Origin: Mycolicibacterium sp. P1-18
GTDB taxonomy: Bacteria; Actinomycetota; Actinomycetes; Mycobacteriales; Mycobacteriaceae
DNA length: 64,000 bases
Direction: 5' to 3'
Assembly (NCBI RefSeq): GCF_008329535.1
Contig: NZ_NPKR01000001.1
Coordinates: 248,001 to 312,000, forward strand
Below the pieces are notes generated by a model, which had not been told where the DNA came from, made no database searches, and was given only the letters and a program-made list of their open reading frames with translations. Within the stretch, counting starts at the first letter, position 1, and each line of letters opens with the position of its first letter. Below are positions 26,649 to 41,577 of this stretch, piece by piece. The position numbers and the translations under genes were made by a program.

Positions 26649-27646
26649 GCGGGAACACCCACTTTCAGCTCGGCCGCGATCGTCGCGGCAGTCCACGGTG
26701 CCAGCAGGAAACCCGAACGGCCGTGGCCGGCGGCGACGAGCGTCCGGTCGTCGAGTCGGCCCACGAGGGGCAGGTTGTCGGGGGTCATCGGGCGCAGTCC
26801 CGCCGCACACTCGGCGAGCTCGTACTCCGCCAGTGCCGGCATCACCTCGCAGGCGTCGTCGAGCAGTTCCCGGACGCCGGCCACCGTGGGCGCGGTGTCC
26901 CTGCCGTGCTCGTACTGCGTCGCCCCCACCACCACGCCGTCCGGCCGCGGCACCAGGTACACCTGCCTGCCGTGCACCCTGGCCCGAACCACCCTCTGCG
27001 GCAACGGCATACAGCCGCGTCGCCACCGAAGTCGTAGCACCTCGCCCTTCACCGGCCGGATCGGCAGCCCCGGCCACAACGACGGCGCGTCGACGCCGTT
27101 GGCGATCACCGCGACGTCGGCGTCGCGCACCTCGTCCAACGACCGCACCGGCGGCGCCCACGTGACCCCGAGGGCCTCGCATTGATCCGCCAGCGCCACC
27201 ACCAGGGCCCGGTTGTCGACCGCCAGTTCGGCGTCGGCGACGAACCCGTGCCGGATGCCCTGTGCGAGAAGCGGCTCCAGATCGCGCGCCGACCTGGTCA
27301 GCTCCACCGGATGCCCCTGTGCGCCAAGCCATTCCCCGACGGTGGCCAGGTCGGCCGCGTCGGCGCGGTCGACGGCGACCACCAACGACTCCCTCGCGGT
27401 GACGACCTCCGGCGGCAGTCCGTCCAGAAAGTCGTCATGCCACATTCGCAGCGACGCGACGCCGATCTCCAGCAGTCGTTCCTCGCCGGGCCAGCCCTCG
27501 CCGAGCGGGGCCACCATGCCACCGGCCAGCCACGACGCGCCGGGGACGCCGGTCCGGTGCACCCTCGTGGTCCAGCCGTCCAAGGCCGCGCGCCGAGCCA
27601 CCGCCAGCCCGATGACGCCGCCGCCGATCACTGCCACGTTTCGCAC
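26645..27646 (-). CDS. thiO: Glycine oxidase ThiO
   Basis: A 333-residue FAD enzyme of the DAO family with NVAVIGGGVIGLAVARRAA at the N-terminus and LVAAGHGRSGFLLAPW at the C-terminus. It oxidises glycine to the imine used by ThiG. The GTG lies 4 bases after AAGGAAG, and that ribosome site directly follows the TPP aptamer, so ligand binding can block translation. It is the first gene of the thiO-thiS-thiG-SGNH operon. Confidence 0.95.
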
Positions 27647-27650
27647 AGGT

Positions 27651-27735
27651 CTTCCTTCCTACGCCGGCATGACCCGGATCAGGTGTGACGGTCAGGGTGA
27701 TCGCACCCACTCTCAGCCCCCGGCATCGGGACTCC
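27651..27735 (-). ncRNA. TPP riboswitch (THI element)
   Basis: On the minus strand the conserved THI elements occur in order: GGCTGAGAG (CTGAGA at 27716-27711), ACCCTGA (27698-27692), ACCTGATCCGGGTCATGCC (27684-27666) and GGCGTAGGAAG. These are the two pyrimidine/pyrophosphate-binding helices of the TPP aptamer. The 3' end merges with the ribosome site of thiO, so control is probably translational. I did not verify the P1 pairing base by base. Confidence 0.93.
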
Positions 27736-27768
27736 CGCGTCGCGTGTCCAAGCGTACTCACGAGTCGC

Positions 27769-27774
27769 TACCGT
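27769..27774 (+). promoter_or_regulatory. thiE: Leaderless -10 box of thiE
   Basis: TACCGT six bases before the ATG, with no ribosome site between them. thiE therefore appears to escape the riboswitch that controls the divergent thiO operon. Confidence 0.6.
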
Positions 27775-27780
27775 CGCAGC

Positions 27781-28446
27781 ATGCCTCTCGACCGTCGTCA
27801 TCGTCTCGCGAACGCCCGGCTCTACCTGTGCACCGACGCCCGGCGGGAACGCGGCGACCTCGCCGAGTTCGCCGACGCCGCGCTGGCGGGTGGGGTCGAC
27901 GTGATCCAGCTCCGCGACAAGGGCTCGGCGGGCGAGAAGCAGTTCGGGCCGCTGGAGGCGCGCGGCGAACTCGCCGCCCTGGAGGTCCTCGCCGACGCGG
28001 CACGGCGCCACGGCGCCCTGTTCGCCGTCAACGACCGGGCGGACATCGCCCGGGCAGCCGGGGCCGACGTGCTGCACCTCGGCCAGGACGACCTTCCGCT
28101 GCCGATCGCCAGGGACGTCATCGGGCCCGACGTGCTGATCGGGCGGTCCACCCACGACGCCGACCAGGTCCTCGCGGCGACGCACGAGGCCGTCGACTAC
28201 TTCTGCGTCGGCCCCTGCTGGCCCACCCCGACCAAGCCGGGACGCACGGCACCGGGCCTGGACCTGCTGCGGACGGCCGCCGAACTCGACACCCCGAAGC
28301 CGTGGTTCGCCATCGGCGGCGTCGACCTGAACCGGTTGCCCGAGGTGCTCGACGCAGGCGCCAGCCGCATCGTGGTGGTGCGGGCCATCACCGCGGCCGA
28401 GGACCCGGCCGCCGCGGCCACGGCGTTGCTCGACGCTATGGCTTGA
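27781..28446 (+). CDS. thiE: Thiamine-phosphate synthase
   Basis: A 221-residue TIM-barrel enzyme joining hydroxymethylpyrimidine diphosphate and thiazole phosphate. Visible motifs are [30 protein letters not shown], the phosphate loop TPTKPGR and AIGGVD, all conserved in ThiE. It starts directly on an ATG 6 bases after a -10 box (leaderless). It is divergent from thiO, so both halves of thiamine assembly are encoded back to back. The last 11 bases overlap the convergent mutT3. Confidence 0.96.
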   Translation: MPLDRRHRLANARLYLCTDARRERGDLAEFADAALAGGVDVIQLRDKGSAGEKQFGPLEARGELAALEVLADAARRHGALFAVNDRADIARAAGADVLHLGQDDLPLPIARDVIGPDVLIGRSTHDADQVLAATHEAVDYFCVGPCWPTPTKPGRTAPGLDLLRTAAELDTPKPWFAIGGVDLNRLPEVLDAGASRIVVVRAITAAEDPAAAATALLDAMA

Positions 28447-28927
28447 CCTCGAACGGCAGCGACGCCGATTCGCTGCGCAGCCGTTCCCAGCTGGCGGCGA
28501 ACCCGGGGTGCAGGGGCATGCTCGCCACCTCGTCCTCGGGAACCCAGCGCAGCTCGGAACTCTCGCGGTTCGGCACGGTCTCCAACGGCTCGGGGGCGTC
28601 GGCGATGACCGTCGTGTACGTCCACGACACGCCGCGGGGCTCGAAGGTCACGACCTCGCGCCGCACCACGAGCTGATCGGCCGTCAGCCCGGCCTCCTCC
28701 TGCGCTTCGCGCACCGCAGCCTGCTCGACGGTCTCGTGGCTGTCGCGGGCACCGCCGGGCAAGCCCCACGTGCCGCCCTGATGACTCCACGGTGCGCGGT
28801 GCTGCAGGAGGACGGCGGCTCGTCCGTCCGGGCCGGGCGCCCTCAGCAGCAGCCCCGCGGCGCCATGCAGACCCCAGAAGTGCGCGCCGTCCGTCGAACT
28901 GACCCAACCGTCACCGTCACCACGCAC
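28436..28927 (-). CDS. mutT3: Nudix hydrolase (MutT3-like)
   Basis: A 163-residue Nudix enzyme. The complete Nudix box runs [12 protein letters not shown]...REAQEEAGL (about residues 57-79), with all catalytic acidic residues. The MutT3 group hydrolyses oxidised nucleoside triphosphates such as 8-oxo-dGTP/dGDP; the position between thiE and glnX matches the M. tuberculosis mutT3 locus as I recall it. The GTG is exactly six bases after a TATCCT -10 box on the minus strand. Confidence 0.9.
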   Translation of the reverse strand: MRGDGDGWVSSTDGAHFWGLHGAAGLLLRAPGPDGRAAVLLQHRAPWSHQGGTWGLPGGARDSHETVEQAAVREAQEEAGLTADQLVVRREVVTFEPRGVSWTYTTVIADAPEPLETVPNRESSELRWVPEDEVASMPLHPGFAASWERLRSESASLPFEVKP

Positions 28928-28933
28928 GATCCC

Positions 28934-28939
28934 AGGATA
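28934..28939 (-). promoter_or_regulatory. mutT3: Leaderless -10 box of mutT3
   Basis: TATCCT on the minus strand, six bases before the GTG start. Confidence 0.55.
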
Positions 28940-29059
28940 GGGAAGGTCCGACGAACATGGGTGTCGGCGATTGTCCCGCGCGTCCCGCCCCCTGCTCTTA
29001 GAATTCCTTTACAGTTGAGGGGTCGGGAAAGTAGACCGAAAGCAGAGGTCCACGCACAG

Positions 29060-30375
29060 GTGTCTGTGGAGTTGGCGCATCCATCCACCGAGCCCCTTGC
29101 GTCGCGCTCGCAAACCAGACCAGCGCACCCACGCTGGTGGTTCCTCTGGACCACCCCCGGCCGCATCCTCACCATCGGGTTCGTCCTCGCCGCGATGGTC
29201 ATCGCCTGCGCCTTCGCGACGTCGACCACCATCAACGACCGGCAGCAGGCGCTGTCCACCGTGCTCGACCACACCGAGCCGCTGTCGTTCGCGGCGGGCC
29301 AGCTCTACACGACCCTGTCGGTCGCCGACGCCGCCGCCGCGACGGCGTTCATCTCCGGAGCCGAACCGCGCGCCGTCCGGCAGCGGTACGAGCAGGCCAT
29401 CACCGACGCGTCCGTGGCGGTGACGCGCGCGTCCAGCGGGCTCACCGACGACGACATGGTGCGGCTCCTCGGCCGGGTCAACGCCGAGCTGGCCGTGTAC
29501 ACCGGTCTCGTCGAAACCGCCCGCACCAACAACCGCGCGGGCAACCCGGTCGGATCGTCGTACCTGTCGGAGGCCTCGGCGCTGATGCAGACGCAGATCC
29601 TCCCCGACGCCCAGCGCCTGTACGAGGAGACCAGCAAGCAGGTCGACACCGAGACCACCGCCTCGACGCGGATCCCCGCCCCCGTCATCCTGGTGGTGCT
29701 GGCGACCCTGATGTTCGGTGCGTTCGCCAACAGGTGGCTGGCCCGGCGCACCCGCAGGCGCGTCAACGTCGGCTTCGTCGCCGGCGGCCTCGCCGTGCTG
29801 GTCATGATCGTGTGGGTGGGCACCGCGCTGGCGATCTCGACCGCCGACAGCCGCAGCGCCAAGAGCACGGCCGCCGAGTCCCTCAAGACCGTGACGACCA
29901 TGGCCATCACCGCCCAGCAGGCCCGGGCCGACGAGACGCTGTCCCTGATCCGCCGCGGTGACGAGGGCGTCCGCAAGCAGTCCTACTACCAGCGCATCGA
30001 CACCATGCAGCAACAGCTCGCCGGGTATCTGAGCCGCAAGGACGCGATCGACAAGGCCGATCTGGCCGACGCCGAACAACTGCTGCGACGGTGGCGGGCC
30101 GCCGACGACCGGATCAACGCCTACATCGCGGTCGGCAACTACCAGGCCGCCACCCAGGTCGCGCTCGGCACCGGCGAGGACGATTCGACGCCGGCCTTCG
30201 ACAAGCTCGACGCCGCGCTGACGAAGGGCATCGGCGAGAGCCGTCAGCAGCTGCGCAACGACATCGTCAACGCACGGCGGGTGCTGTCCGGCGCCACGGT
30301 CGGCGCGGCGGTGCTCAGCATCATCGCAGCGATCGCGGTGGCGCTGGGGCTGTGGCCGAGGTTGAGTGAATACCG

Positions 30376-30379
<4 letters not shown>
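29060..30379 (+). CDS. glnX: GlnX-like membrane sensor protein
   Basis: A 439-residue membrane protein. One hydrophobic segment is near residues 34-55 (ILTIGFVLAAMVIACAFA), a large helical extracytoplasmic domain follows, then a pair of segments near the middle (VILVVLATLMFGAF and VGFVAGGLAVLVMIVWVG), a second helical domain and a last segment at the C-terminus. In mycobacteria GlnX links the GlnH sensor lipoprotein to PknG, signalling aspartate/glutamate availability. Order and 4-base overlap with glnH support this. GTG 29060 is chosen; a -10 candidate, TACAGT, is at 29010-29015. Confidence 0.9.
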
Positions 30380-34504
<4,125 letters not shown>

Positions 34505-34510
34505 CAGATG

Positions 34511-34516
34511 ACGTTA
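34511..34516 (-). promoter_or_regulatory. Leaderless -10 box of the CtaG-like gene
   Basis: TAACGT on the minus strand, exactly six bases before the GTG start. Confidence 0.55.
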
Positions 34517-34663
34517 TGTGCCCAACCTGGGAACTGACTCTCCGTCTGCCCCGGATAGCATGTGGCACCGACATTTTCGGCCCTGGCGCCGGGGTTGTGC
34601 ACAGGCTGCTTCATTCATCCACAGGCTTGCTGGTCGGGCCTGGTTTTCGTCGGTGAATCTGCC

Positions 34664-34669
34664 TAGAGT
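34664..34669 (+). promoter_or_regulatory. Leaderless -10 box of the 13E12 gene
   Basis: TAGAGT, seven bases before ATG 34677. Confidence 0.5.
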
Positions 34670-34676
34670 CGAATGC

Positions 34677-36332
34677 ATGTTCGATTCAGTGGTTGCCTCC
34701 ACCGCTGGCACCGCGTGTGCCGGTGCGGTGGAAGCATGGTCGCGGACGGAGTCCGCGGCGTGCGCGCGCAAGGTGGCCGCGATGGCGGACATGTTCTCGG
34801 CTGCGGCTGCCGCCGACGGGGCCGATGAGCGCGACCTGTGGTGCACCGACACCTGGGATGCCGTCGCCGCCCACATCGGGGCTGCGCTCCGGATCACCAC
34901 CGGCGCCGCCTCCAACCAACTCCTGATCGCCGTGGCGCTGCACGAACGCTTTCCCCTCGTCGCCGCCGTCTTCGCCGACGGACTCATCACCTACCAACTG
35001 GTCCGCACCGTGGTGCAGCGCGGCGCCCTGGTCGTCGACCCCTCGGATCTCCACGAATTGGACCGGCTGCTGGCCGAGGCGCTGAGCGACCGGGAGCCGA
35101 TGTCGGTGGCCACGCTGGAGAAGACGGTCGACGCGTTCGTCGCCCAGGTCGACCCGCAGGCCGTCGTCCGCACCGAAACCCGCGCGCGGGGCCGGTCGGT
35201 GGAAGTTGGCGACGAGGACGGCAGCGGAATGGCGACGGTCTTCGCGACCCTGTTCGCCACCGACGCCAAGGCCGTCGGCGCCCGCATGGACGCACTCGCC
35301 CGCCCGGTCTGCCCGGCCGACCCACGCACGCTGGACCAACGCCGTGCCGACGCGATGGGAGCGTGGGCCCACGGCGCAGACCGCCTGGCCTGCCTCTGCA
35401 ACACCAAAAACTGCCCCGCAGGCGAGAACCCACCGTCCACCGGCGTGGTGGTCTACGTCATCGCGAGTGCGGACACCGTCAGCCCACCCACGCCTGCGCC
35501 CGCGGCGGAGCCTGTCGCAGTAAAGGACTCGAATGAGGCCCCCGCCGACGAGCCGACCGCCCTCGACGGCGAACCGCCGGCGATGTTCGCCAGGCCCCTG
35601 CGCGAGTTGACGCTCACCGAAGCACTCACCCCCACACCCGGCCGCTTCTCCAACCTGCGACCCGCAGCACTGATGGGCGGACAGTTCCTTCCCGGAGCCA
35701 TCGCGTGCCGAGCCACGATCGGGGCGACCATCACCCGGATCGTTCACCCGGGACAAGCTCCACCGGAACCCCGCTACCGGCCGTCGAAGAGGCTGGCCGA
35801 CTTCGTCCGCTGCCGCGACCTGACGTGTCGCTTCCCGGGCTGCCGCGCACCGGCGACGAATGGCGATGTGGATCATACGATTCCGTGGCCGTGCGGACCG
35901 ACGGCGGCGTCGAACCTGAAATGTCTATGCCGTCGACATCACTTGTTGAAGACGTTCTGGGGTGGCGAGAAGGGTTGGCGCGAGGATCAACTCGACGATG
36001 GCACGGTCATCTGGACCGCGCCCGACGGCCGGCAGCACGTCACCACCCCGGGCAGCCGCCTGCTGTTCCCCGAACTGTCCGCACCGACCGCCACCGTGGT
36101 CGTGACCGAGGTGCCTCGGGTGCATACCGCCGGGCTGACGATGCCGCGCCGCAGGACCACCCGCGCCCAGGACCGCGCCGCCCGTGTCCAACGCGAACGC
36201 GAACTGAACGGCCTGGGGCCGGAGCTAGGCGTCGACCACGCCGGCGCAGGCCCTGGCGATGGCGAGCTCCTCGTCGGTGGGGATGACGAGGACCGTGGTG
36301 CGCGACGTCTCGAAGGAGATCCGCCGTGGTGA
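34677..36332 (+). CDS. 13E12-repeat family protein, DUF222 plus HNH endonuclease domain
   Basis: A 551-residue protein of the mycobacterial 13E12 REP family: an N-terminal DUF222 helical region (about 1-300), a Pro/Ala/Glu-rich variable linker, then an HNH nuclease domain with [20 protein letters not shown] and [16 protein letters not shown]. The HNH His/Asn residues are intact. These genes occur in many copies and behave like selfish or mobile elements in actinobacteria; the cellular role is unknown. The start fits a leaderless ATG. The last 36 codons run antisense into ackA (108-base overlap), suggesting the tail was acquired on insertion. Confidence 0.88.
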   Translation: MFDSVVASTAGTACAGAVEAWSRTESAACARKVAAMADMFSAAAAADGADERDLWCTDTWDAVAAHIGAALRITTGAASNQLLIAVALHERFPLVAAVFADGLITYQLVRTVVQRGALVVDPSDLHELDRLLAEALSDREPMSVATLEKTVDAFVAQVDPQAVVRTETRARGRSVEVGDEDGSGMATVFATLFATDAKAVGARMDALARPVCPADPRTLDQRRADAMGAWAHGADRLACLCNTKNCPAGENPPSTGVVVYVIASADTVSPPTPAPAAEPVAVKDSNEAPADEPTALDGEPPAMFARPLRELTLTEALTPTPGRFSNLRPAALMGGQFLPGAIACRATIGATITRIVHPGQAPPEPRYRPSKRLADFVRCRDLTCRFPGCRAPATNGDVDHTIPWPCGPTAASNLKCLCRRHHLLKTFWGGEKGWREDQLDDGTVIWTAPDGRQHVTTPGSRLLFPELSAPTATVVVTEVPRVHTAGLTMPRRRTTRAQDRAARVQRERELNGLGPELGVDHAGAGPGDGELLVGGDDEDRGARRLEGDPPW

Positions 36333-37373
36333 GCGCGCGGGGCTGTCGTTGAGGTGCTCGTCGAGTTCGATGCCGAGCGGCGCGAGACCGCTGAGGGCAT
36401 CCCGGCGGACCGCGGCGTCGTTCTCGCCGACGCCGGCGGTGAAGGTGATGACGTCGGTGTTGCCGAGCAGCACCATGTAGGCGCCGATGTACTTCCGCAA
36501 GCGGTGAATGTAGACCTCGTAGGCCAATTGAGCGTCCGCGTCGCCGGCGTCGACGAGACGGTGCAGCTGGCGGAAGTCGATCTCCCCGCCGAGGCCCAGA
36601 ACGCCCGAACGCCGGTTGAGCATCGTCTCGATGTCGGCCATGTCCATGCCGGCCGTCCGGTTCAGGTACATGATGACGCCGGGATCCAGGTCACCCGACC
36701 GGGTGCCCATCACCAGGCCCTCCATCGGCGTCATGCCCATGGACGTGTCCTGCGGCCGGCCGCCGACGATCGCCGACGCCGACGCCCCGTTGCCGAGGTG
36801 CAGCACGATCTGATTCAGCGACTCCACCGGCACCTGCAGGAACTCCGCGGCCTGCTCGCTCACGTACTGGTGCGACGTGCCGTGGAACCCGTACCGCCGA
36901 ATGTGCCACTGCGCGGCCACGTCCCGTGGAATGGCGTACTGAGCGGCGGCGTCGGGCAGATCGTGGAAGTACGCCGTGTCGAACACCGCGACGTGGGGCA
37001 GGTCCGGCAGCACCTTCCGCGCCACCTCGATGCCCACGATCGCCGGTGGATTGTGCAGCGGCGCCAGCGGTGCAAGCGTCTGCAGCGTCGCGATCAACCC
37101 GTCGTCGACGACCGTCGGCCGGTAGAGGTCCGGTCCGCCGTGCACGACGCGGTGACCCACCGCCACCAACCCCAGCTCGTCGAGGTTCAGCCCCGCCTCG
37201 GACAGCTCGTCGAACGCCGACCGCAGCGCGGCCTCGTGATCGGCGATCGGTCCGGCGCCGATGCGCTCGACGATGCCGTCGGCGACCTGTCGCCCCGAAT
37301 CCGGCTCGACCACCGCATACTTCAGCGACGAGGACCCGCAGTTCAGCACCAGCACGGTGCGCGCGGCGCTCAC
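36225..37373 (-). CDS. ackA: Acetate kinase
   Basis: A 382-residue acetate kinase with the family signatures [14 protein letters not shown] near the N-terminus and [14 protein letters not shown] (catalytic His region) plus [10 protein letters not shown] near the C-terminus. It converts acetyl phosphate and ADP to acetate and ATP. The GTG overlaps the pta stop (GTGA), so Pta and AckA form one coupled operon in the order pta-ackA. Confidence 0.96.
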   Translation of the reverse strand: MSAARTVLVLNCGSSSLKYAVVEPDSGRQVADGIVERIGAGPIADHEAALRSAFDELSEAGLNLDELGLVAVGHRVVHGGPDLYRPTVVDDGLIATLQTLAPLAPLHNPPAIVGIEVARKVLPDLPHVAVFDTAYFHDLPDAAAQYAIPRDVAAQWHIRRYGFHGTSHQYVSEQAAEFLQVPVESLNQIVLHLGNGASASAIVGGRPQDTSMGMTPMEGLVMGTRSGDLDPGVIMYLNRTAGMDMADIETMLNRRSGVLGLGGEIDFRQLHRLVDAGDADAQLAYEVYIHRLRKYIGAYMVLLGNTDVITFTAGVGENDAAVRRDALSGLAPLGIELDEHLNDSPARSPRRISFETSRTTVLVIPTDEELAIARACAGVVDA

Positions 37374-39442
37374 TTGCCCTGCGCCTGGATCGCGGTGATC
37401 GCCACCGTGTTCACGATGTCCTCGACGAGCGCGCCCCGCGACAGGTCGTTGACCGGTTTGTTCAGCCCCTGCAGCACCGGCCCGATGGCGATGGCACCCG
37501 CACTGCGCTGCACCGCCTTGTAGGTGTTGTTGCCCGTATTCAGGTCGGGGAAGATCAGCACCGTCGCCCGGCCCGCGACCTTGGAGTCGGGCATCTTGGT
37601 CGCCGCCACCGAGGGCTCCACCGCGGCGTCATACTGGATGGGCCCCTCGACCAGCAGGTCCGGCTCCCGCGAGCGCACCAATTCGGTTGCCGTCCTGACC
37701 TTGTCGACGTCGGCACCCGTGCCCGACGTGCCCGTCGAGTAGGACAGCATCGCCACCCGCGGCTCGATGTCGAACTGGGCGGCGGTCCGCGCCGAGGAGA
37801 TCGCGATGTCGGCGAGCTGTTCGGCCGTCGGGTCGGGCACGATCGCGCAGTCGCCGTAGGCGAGCACCTCGTCGGCCAGGCACATCAGGAAGATGCTCGA
37901 CACCGTCGACACGTCCGGCATCGTCTTGATGATCTCGAACGAGGGCCGAACCGTATGGGCGGTGGTGTGTTTCGCCCCGGAGACCATGCCGTCGACCATG
38001 TCGTTGTGCACCAGCATCGTGCCGAAGTACGACACGTCGTGGATCACCTCGCGCGCCTGCTCCACGGTGACGCCCTTGCGCTTGCGCAGCTCGGCGTACT
38101 GCTCGGCGAACTGGTCGCACAGCTCGCTGGTCTGCGGGTCGACGACCGTGGCGGCCGACAGGTCGACGCCGAGTTCGGCCGCACGGGCCCGAATCGCGGA
38201 CTCCTCACCGAGGATCGTCAGGTCGGCGACCGACCGCTGCAGCAGCCGGCCCGCCGCCTTGAGGATGCGGTCGTCGTCGCCCTCCGGCAGCACGATCCGC
38301 TTGCGGTCCGAGCGCGCCCGGTCCTGCAGCTGGTAGGTGAACATCTGCGGCGTCACCACCGACGGCACCGAAATGGACAGCTGGGCAAGGAGATCCGCAG
38401 TGTCAACGTAGGTGTCCATCAGCGACAGCGCCGTGTCGATCTTGCGATGTGAGTCGGCCGTCACGCGACCCCGGGCCGACGCCACGGCCCGCGCGGTGTC
38501 GTAGGTGCCGAGTTCGGTGGTGACGACCGGCAGCCGCAGTCCGAGCCCGGACACCAGCGCCTCGATCGACGGGTGCAGCGGCAGTCCGCCGTTGAGGATC
38601 ATGCACGACATCGACGGGAAGCCCTCTGCCGCATGCGCACTCGCGACGGCGAGCACCACGTCGGAGCGGTCGCCCGGGGTGATCACCGCCATGCCCTCCC
38701 GCAAGCGCTCCAGCACGTGCTCGGCCGTCATCCCCGCGACCAGGACGCCGAGCGCCTCGCGGTGCAGCAGATCCTCGTCTCCGCTCAGCACCGCCCCGTG
38801 CACGGCCTCGGTCAGCTCGGCGACCGACGGCGCCACCAGCAGCGGCTCCTCCGGCAGCACGTAGCTCTTGGGGGCGATCCGTTTGAGCGCCTCGGCGACG
38901 GCGGTCAGCTCCGCCGGGTCGCACCGGTTGGCCACCACCGCGGCGGTGTGCGCATGCTGGCCGGCGATCTCCGCCAGGCACAGCTCGACGACGTGCGCGA
39001 CGTCCTCGGGCGTGCGGTCGGCGGCGCGCACGGCGAGCACGATCGGGGCACCGAGGTTGACGGCGATGCGCGCATTGGCCGACAGCTCACTGGGCGACGC
39101 GACGTCGGTGTAGTCGCTGCCGACGATCAGCACGGCGTCGCACCGTTCGGCCACCCGATGGTAGCGGTCCACGATCTCCGACAGCGCGGAGTCGGGATCG
39201 TCGTGCAGCTGCTGATAGCCGACCCCGACGCACTCGTCGTAGCTCAGCCCGGCCGTGGTGTGCGCGATGAGCAACTCGAGGATGTAGTCGCGGTCCTCGC
39301 CCATCCGGGTGATCGGGCGGAACACGCCCACCTTCGCCACGGTCGCGGCGAGGCGATGCAGAATGCCCAGCGCGATCGTCGACTTCCCGGTGTCCCCTTC
39401 CGGCGACGCGATGTAGATGGCCGACGCACTCGTTGAGGTCAC
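37370..39442 (-). CDS. pta: Phosphate acetyltransferase
   Basis: A 690-residue long-form Pta: an N-terminal P-loop domain ([14 protein letters not shown]), a central DRTGG domain and a C-terminal catalytic PTA domain ([45 protein letters not shown]). It interconverts acetyl-CoA and acetyl phosphate. The N-terminal domains of long Pta proteins sense metabolites. It lies 18 bases downstream of fgd and may be partly cotranscribed with it. Confidence 0.96.
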   Translation of the reverse strand: MTSTSASAIYIASPEGDTGKSTIALGILHRLAATVAKVGVFRPITRMGEDRDYILELLIAHTTAGLSYDECVGVGYQQLHDDPDSALSEIVDRYHRVAERCDAVLIVGSDYTDVASPSELSANARIAVNLGAPIVLAVRAADRTPEDVAHVVELCLAEIAGQHAHTAAVVANRCDPAELTAVAEALKRIAPKSYVLPEEPLLVAPSVAELTEAVHGAVLSGDEDLLHREALGVLVAGMTAEHVLERLREGMAVITPGDRSDVVLAVASAHAAEGFPSMSCMILNGGLPLHPSIEALVSGLGLRLPVVTTELGTYDTARAVASARGRVTADSHRKIDTALSLMDTYVDTADLLAQLSISVPSVVTPQMFTYQLQDRARSDRKRIVLPEGDDDRILKAAGRLLQRSVADLTILGEESAIRARAAELGVDLSAATVVDPQTSELCDQFAEQYAELRKRKGVTVEQAREVIHDVSYFGTMLVHNDMVDGMVSGAKHTTAHTVRPSFEIIKTMPDVSTVSSIFLMCLADEVLAYGDCAIVPDPTAEQLADIAISSARTAAQFDIEPRVAMLSYSTGTSGTGADVDKVRTATELVRSREPDLLVEGPIQYDAAVEPSVAATKMPDSKVAGRATVLIFPDLNTGNNTYKAVQRSAGAIAIGPVLQGLNKPVNDLSRGALVEDIVNTVAITAIQAQGK

Positions 39443-39460
39443 GGGTGCCAGCCTGCCAAA

Positions 39461-40471
39461 TCAGCCGAGCTTGCGCAGACGCGGCTCCAGGTCGCGCTGG
39501 AACAGCTCCAGGAACCGGCGCTGGTCGTGGCCCGGGGCGTGGAAGACGAGGTGGTTGAGGCCCCAGTCGACGTAGTCCTTGACCTTGGCGACGGCCTCGT
39601 CGGGATCCGACGCGACGATCCAGCGCTTGGCGACCTGCTCGATGGGAAGCTCGTCGGCGGCCTTCTCCATCTCCAGCGGGTCGTGGATGTTGGTCTTCTG
39701 CTCGGCGGTCAGCGACAGCGGCGCCCAGAAGCGTGTGTTCTCGAGCGCCAGCTCGGGATCGGTGTCGTAGGAGATCTTGATCTCGATCATCCGGTCGATG
39801 GCGTCGGGCGCCTTGCCAGCGGCCTCCTCGCCCTCCTTGACCGCGGGGATGAGCTTGTCCTTGTACAGCTCCTCGCCCTTGCCGGAGGTGCAGATGAACC
39901 CGTCACCCGCGCGGCCGGCGTACTTGGCCACCTGGGGCCCGCCCGCGGCGATGTAGATCGGGATGCCGCCCTCGGGCACGTCGTAGATCGAGGCGCCCTT
40001 GGTCTTGTAGTACTCGCCGTCGAAGTCGACGCGGTCGCCCAGCCACAGTTCGCGCATCAGCCGCACGGACTCGCGCAGGCGCGCGTAGCGCTCCTTGAAC
40101 TCCGGCCACTCGCCCTCGAATCCGGTGGCGATCTCGTTGAGCGACTCGCCCGTGCCGACGCCGAGGAAGATCCGGTCGGGGTAAAGGCAGCCCATCGTGG
40201 CGAACGCCTGCGCGATCACCGCGGGGTTGTATCGGAAGGTCGGGGTCAGCACCGAGGTGCCGAGCACCAGTCGCTTGGTGCGCTCCCCGACCGCGGTCAT
40301 CCACGCCAGCGAGAACGGCGCGTGGCCGCCCTCGTGGCGCCACGGCTGGAAGTGGTCACTGACCGTCGCACTGTCCATGCCGTGCGCCTCGGCCTCCACG
40401 GCCAGCTCGACGAGTTCCCGCGGGGCGAACTGTTCCGCCGACGCCTTGTATCCCAACTTGAGTTCAGCCAC
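39461..40471 (-). CDS. fgd: F420-dependent glucose-6-phosphate dehydrogenase
   Basis: A 336-residue protein, identical in length to mycobacterial FGD1. It carries the active-site residues His40 and Trp44 (SDHFQPW) and Glu in [10 protein letters not shown]. It oxidises glucose 6-phosphate and reduces coenzyme F420, supplying reducing power to F420-dependent enzymes; in M. tuberculosis this also activates nitroimidazole prodrugs. It is diagnostic for mycobacteria and close relatives. GTG start. Confidence 0.97.
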   Translation of the reverse strand: MAELKLGYKASAEQFAPRELVELAVEAEAHGMDSATVSDHFQPWRHEGGHAPFSLAWMTAVGERTKRLVLGTSVLTPTFRYNPAVIAQAFATMGCLYPDRIFLGVGTGESLNEIATGFEGEWPEFKERYARLRESVRLMRELWLGDRVDFDGEYYKTKGASIYDVPEGGIPIYIAAGGPQVAKYAGRAGDGFICTSGKGEELYKDKLIPAVKEGEEAAGKAPDAIDRMIEIKISYDTDPELALENTRFWAPLSLTAEQKTNIHDPLEMEKAADELPIEQVAKRWIVASDPDEAVAKVKDYVDWGLNHLVFHAPGHDQRRFLELFQRDLEPRLRKLG

Positions 40472-40518
40472 GCTTCTTTTCTACTCCTGGGGTGGACGGG
40501 ATATTCCACCCGTCTCGT

Positions 40519-40524
40519 TACACT
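40519..40524 (+). promoter_or_regulatory. Leaderless -10 box of the metallo-beta-lactamase-fold gene
   Basis: TACACT, seven bases before the GTG start. Confidence 0.5.
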
Positions 40525-40531
40525 CGTCCGC

Positions 40532-41275
40532 GTGGCGACTCTCTCGGCCATCACCGACTCCGTGCACTTCGCCCAGACCGACCTGGTCAACTGGACGCTG
40601 GTCACCGATGGCAGTGGTGTGGTGATCATCGACGCGGGCTTCCCGGGGCAACGCGACGACGTCCTCGACTCGGTGCGACAGCTCGGCTTCGGCGTCGACG
40701 ACGTCCACGCGATCCTGCTCACCCACGCCCACGTCGACCACTTCGGTTCCGCGATCTGGTTCGCGAAAAACCATGGCACGCCGGTCTTCTGCCACACCAG
40801 CGAGGTGGGACACGCCCATCGCGACTACCTCGAGCAGGTGTCACCGATCGCGCTGGCCGCCAAGGCCTGGCAGCCGCGGTACCTCACGTGGTCGCTGGGC
40901 ATCGCCCGCGTCGGCGCCCTGACCCGCGACGCCATCCCCACCGCGCGCGCCCTGACCGACGAGGTCGCCGCCGCCCTGCCCGGCACGCCGGCGATCATCG
41001 CGACGCCCGGCCACACCGGCGGGCACTGCTCGTACCTGGTCGACGGCGTGCTCGTCAGCGGCGACGCGCTGGTCACCGGTCACCCCACCTCGACGCACCG
41101 CGGACCGCAATTGTTGCCGGGCCTGTTCAACCACGACCAGGCCGCCTGCCTCCGCAGTCTGACGACCTTGGGGGCGTTGGACACCGAGGTCCTGCTGCCC
41201 GGTCACGGGCCGGCGTGGCGCGGTTCAGTCCGCGAGGCGGCGACGCAGGCGGCGGCGGTCGCCTCGTCTAGGTGA
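40532..41275 (+). CDS. Metallo-beta-lactamase-fold hydrolase
   Basis: A 247-residue hydrolase with the zinc motif THAHVDHFG (HxHxDH), a further His in TPGHTGGHCSY, Asp in VSGDALV and His in LLPGHGPAW: the complete binuclear metal set. Family members hydrolyse thioesters, lactones or phosphodiesters; the substrate is unknown. It is divergent from fgd, as is the beta-lactamase-like Rv0406c in M. tuberculosis. It appears leaderless. It overlaps the convergent small membrane protein gene by 8 bases. Confidence 0.88.
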   Translation: MATLSAITDSVHFAQTDLVNWTLVTDGSGVVIIDAGFPGQRDDVLDSVRQLGFGVDDVHAILLTHAHVDHFGSAIWFAKNHGTPVFCHTSEVGHAHRDYLEQVSPIALAAKAWQPRYLTWSLGIARVGALTRDAIPTARALTDEVAAALPGTPAIIATPGHTGGHCSYLVDGVLVSGDALVTGHPTSTHRGPQLLPGLFNHDQAACLRSLTTLGALDTEVLLPGHGPAWRGSVREAATQAAAVASSR

Positions 41276-41558
41276 GCAGGTCGTAGCCGAGCAGGAAGAT
41301 CCCGGTCAGCAGAAAGCCGCAGCCCAGCACGATGGTCGGCATCAGGACCGTCTGGTCGAGTTCTTCGGGGTCGCGGGCATCCGAGGCGACGGGCCCGTAG
41401 AGGGCACTGCCGATCGACGACTCACGAAATCTGCTCAGCACCCGGCCGACTCGCTTGTTGGGACGTCGGCCGACGTGGGATCGCAACCCCACCCCCGCGA
41501 CGAACGTCAGCAGACCGGCGGCCAACAGCAGCCAGCCCACGGTCAGCTCTGACAGCAC
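41268..41558 (-). CDS. Small two-helix membrane protein
   Basis: A 96-residue protein with hydrophobic segments at about residues 7-25 and 70-92 and a basic loop between (GRRPNKRVGRVLSRFR), so both ends probably lie on the same side of the membrane. I recognise no family. The GTG is six bases after a TACGCT -10 box on the minus strand; GGAAAGG overlaps that spacer and could act as a ribosome site instead. Confidence 0.65.
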   Translation of the reverse strand: MLSELTVGWLLLAAGLLTFVAGVGLRSHVGRRPNKRVGRVLSRFRESSIGSALYGPVASDARDPEELDQTVLMPTIVLGCGFLLTGIFLLGYDLLT

Positions 41559-41564
41559 CTTTCC

Positions 41565-41570
41565 AGCGTA
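41565..41570 (-). promoter_or_regulatory. -10 box of the small membrane protein gene
   Basis: TACGCT on the minus strand, exactly six bases before the GTG start. Confidence 0.45.
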
Positions 41571-41577
41571 GCGGCCC

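Noticed and set aside
27651..27780. Whether the TPP riboswitch controls thiE on the plus strand
   Set aside because: All conserved THI elements read 5' to 3' on the minus strand only, toward thiO.
34518..34676. Possible N-terminal extension of the 13E12 protein
   Set aside because: The extra residues do not resemble DUF222, and a -10 box lies between, directly before ATG 34677.
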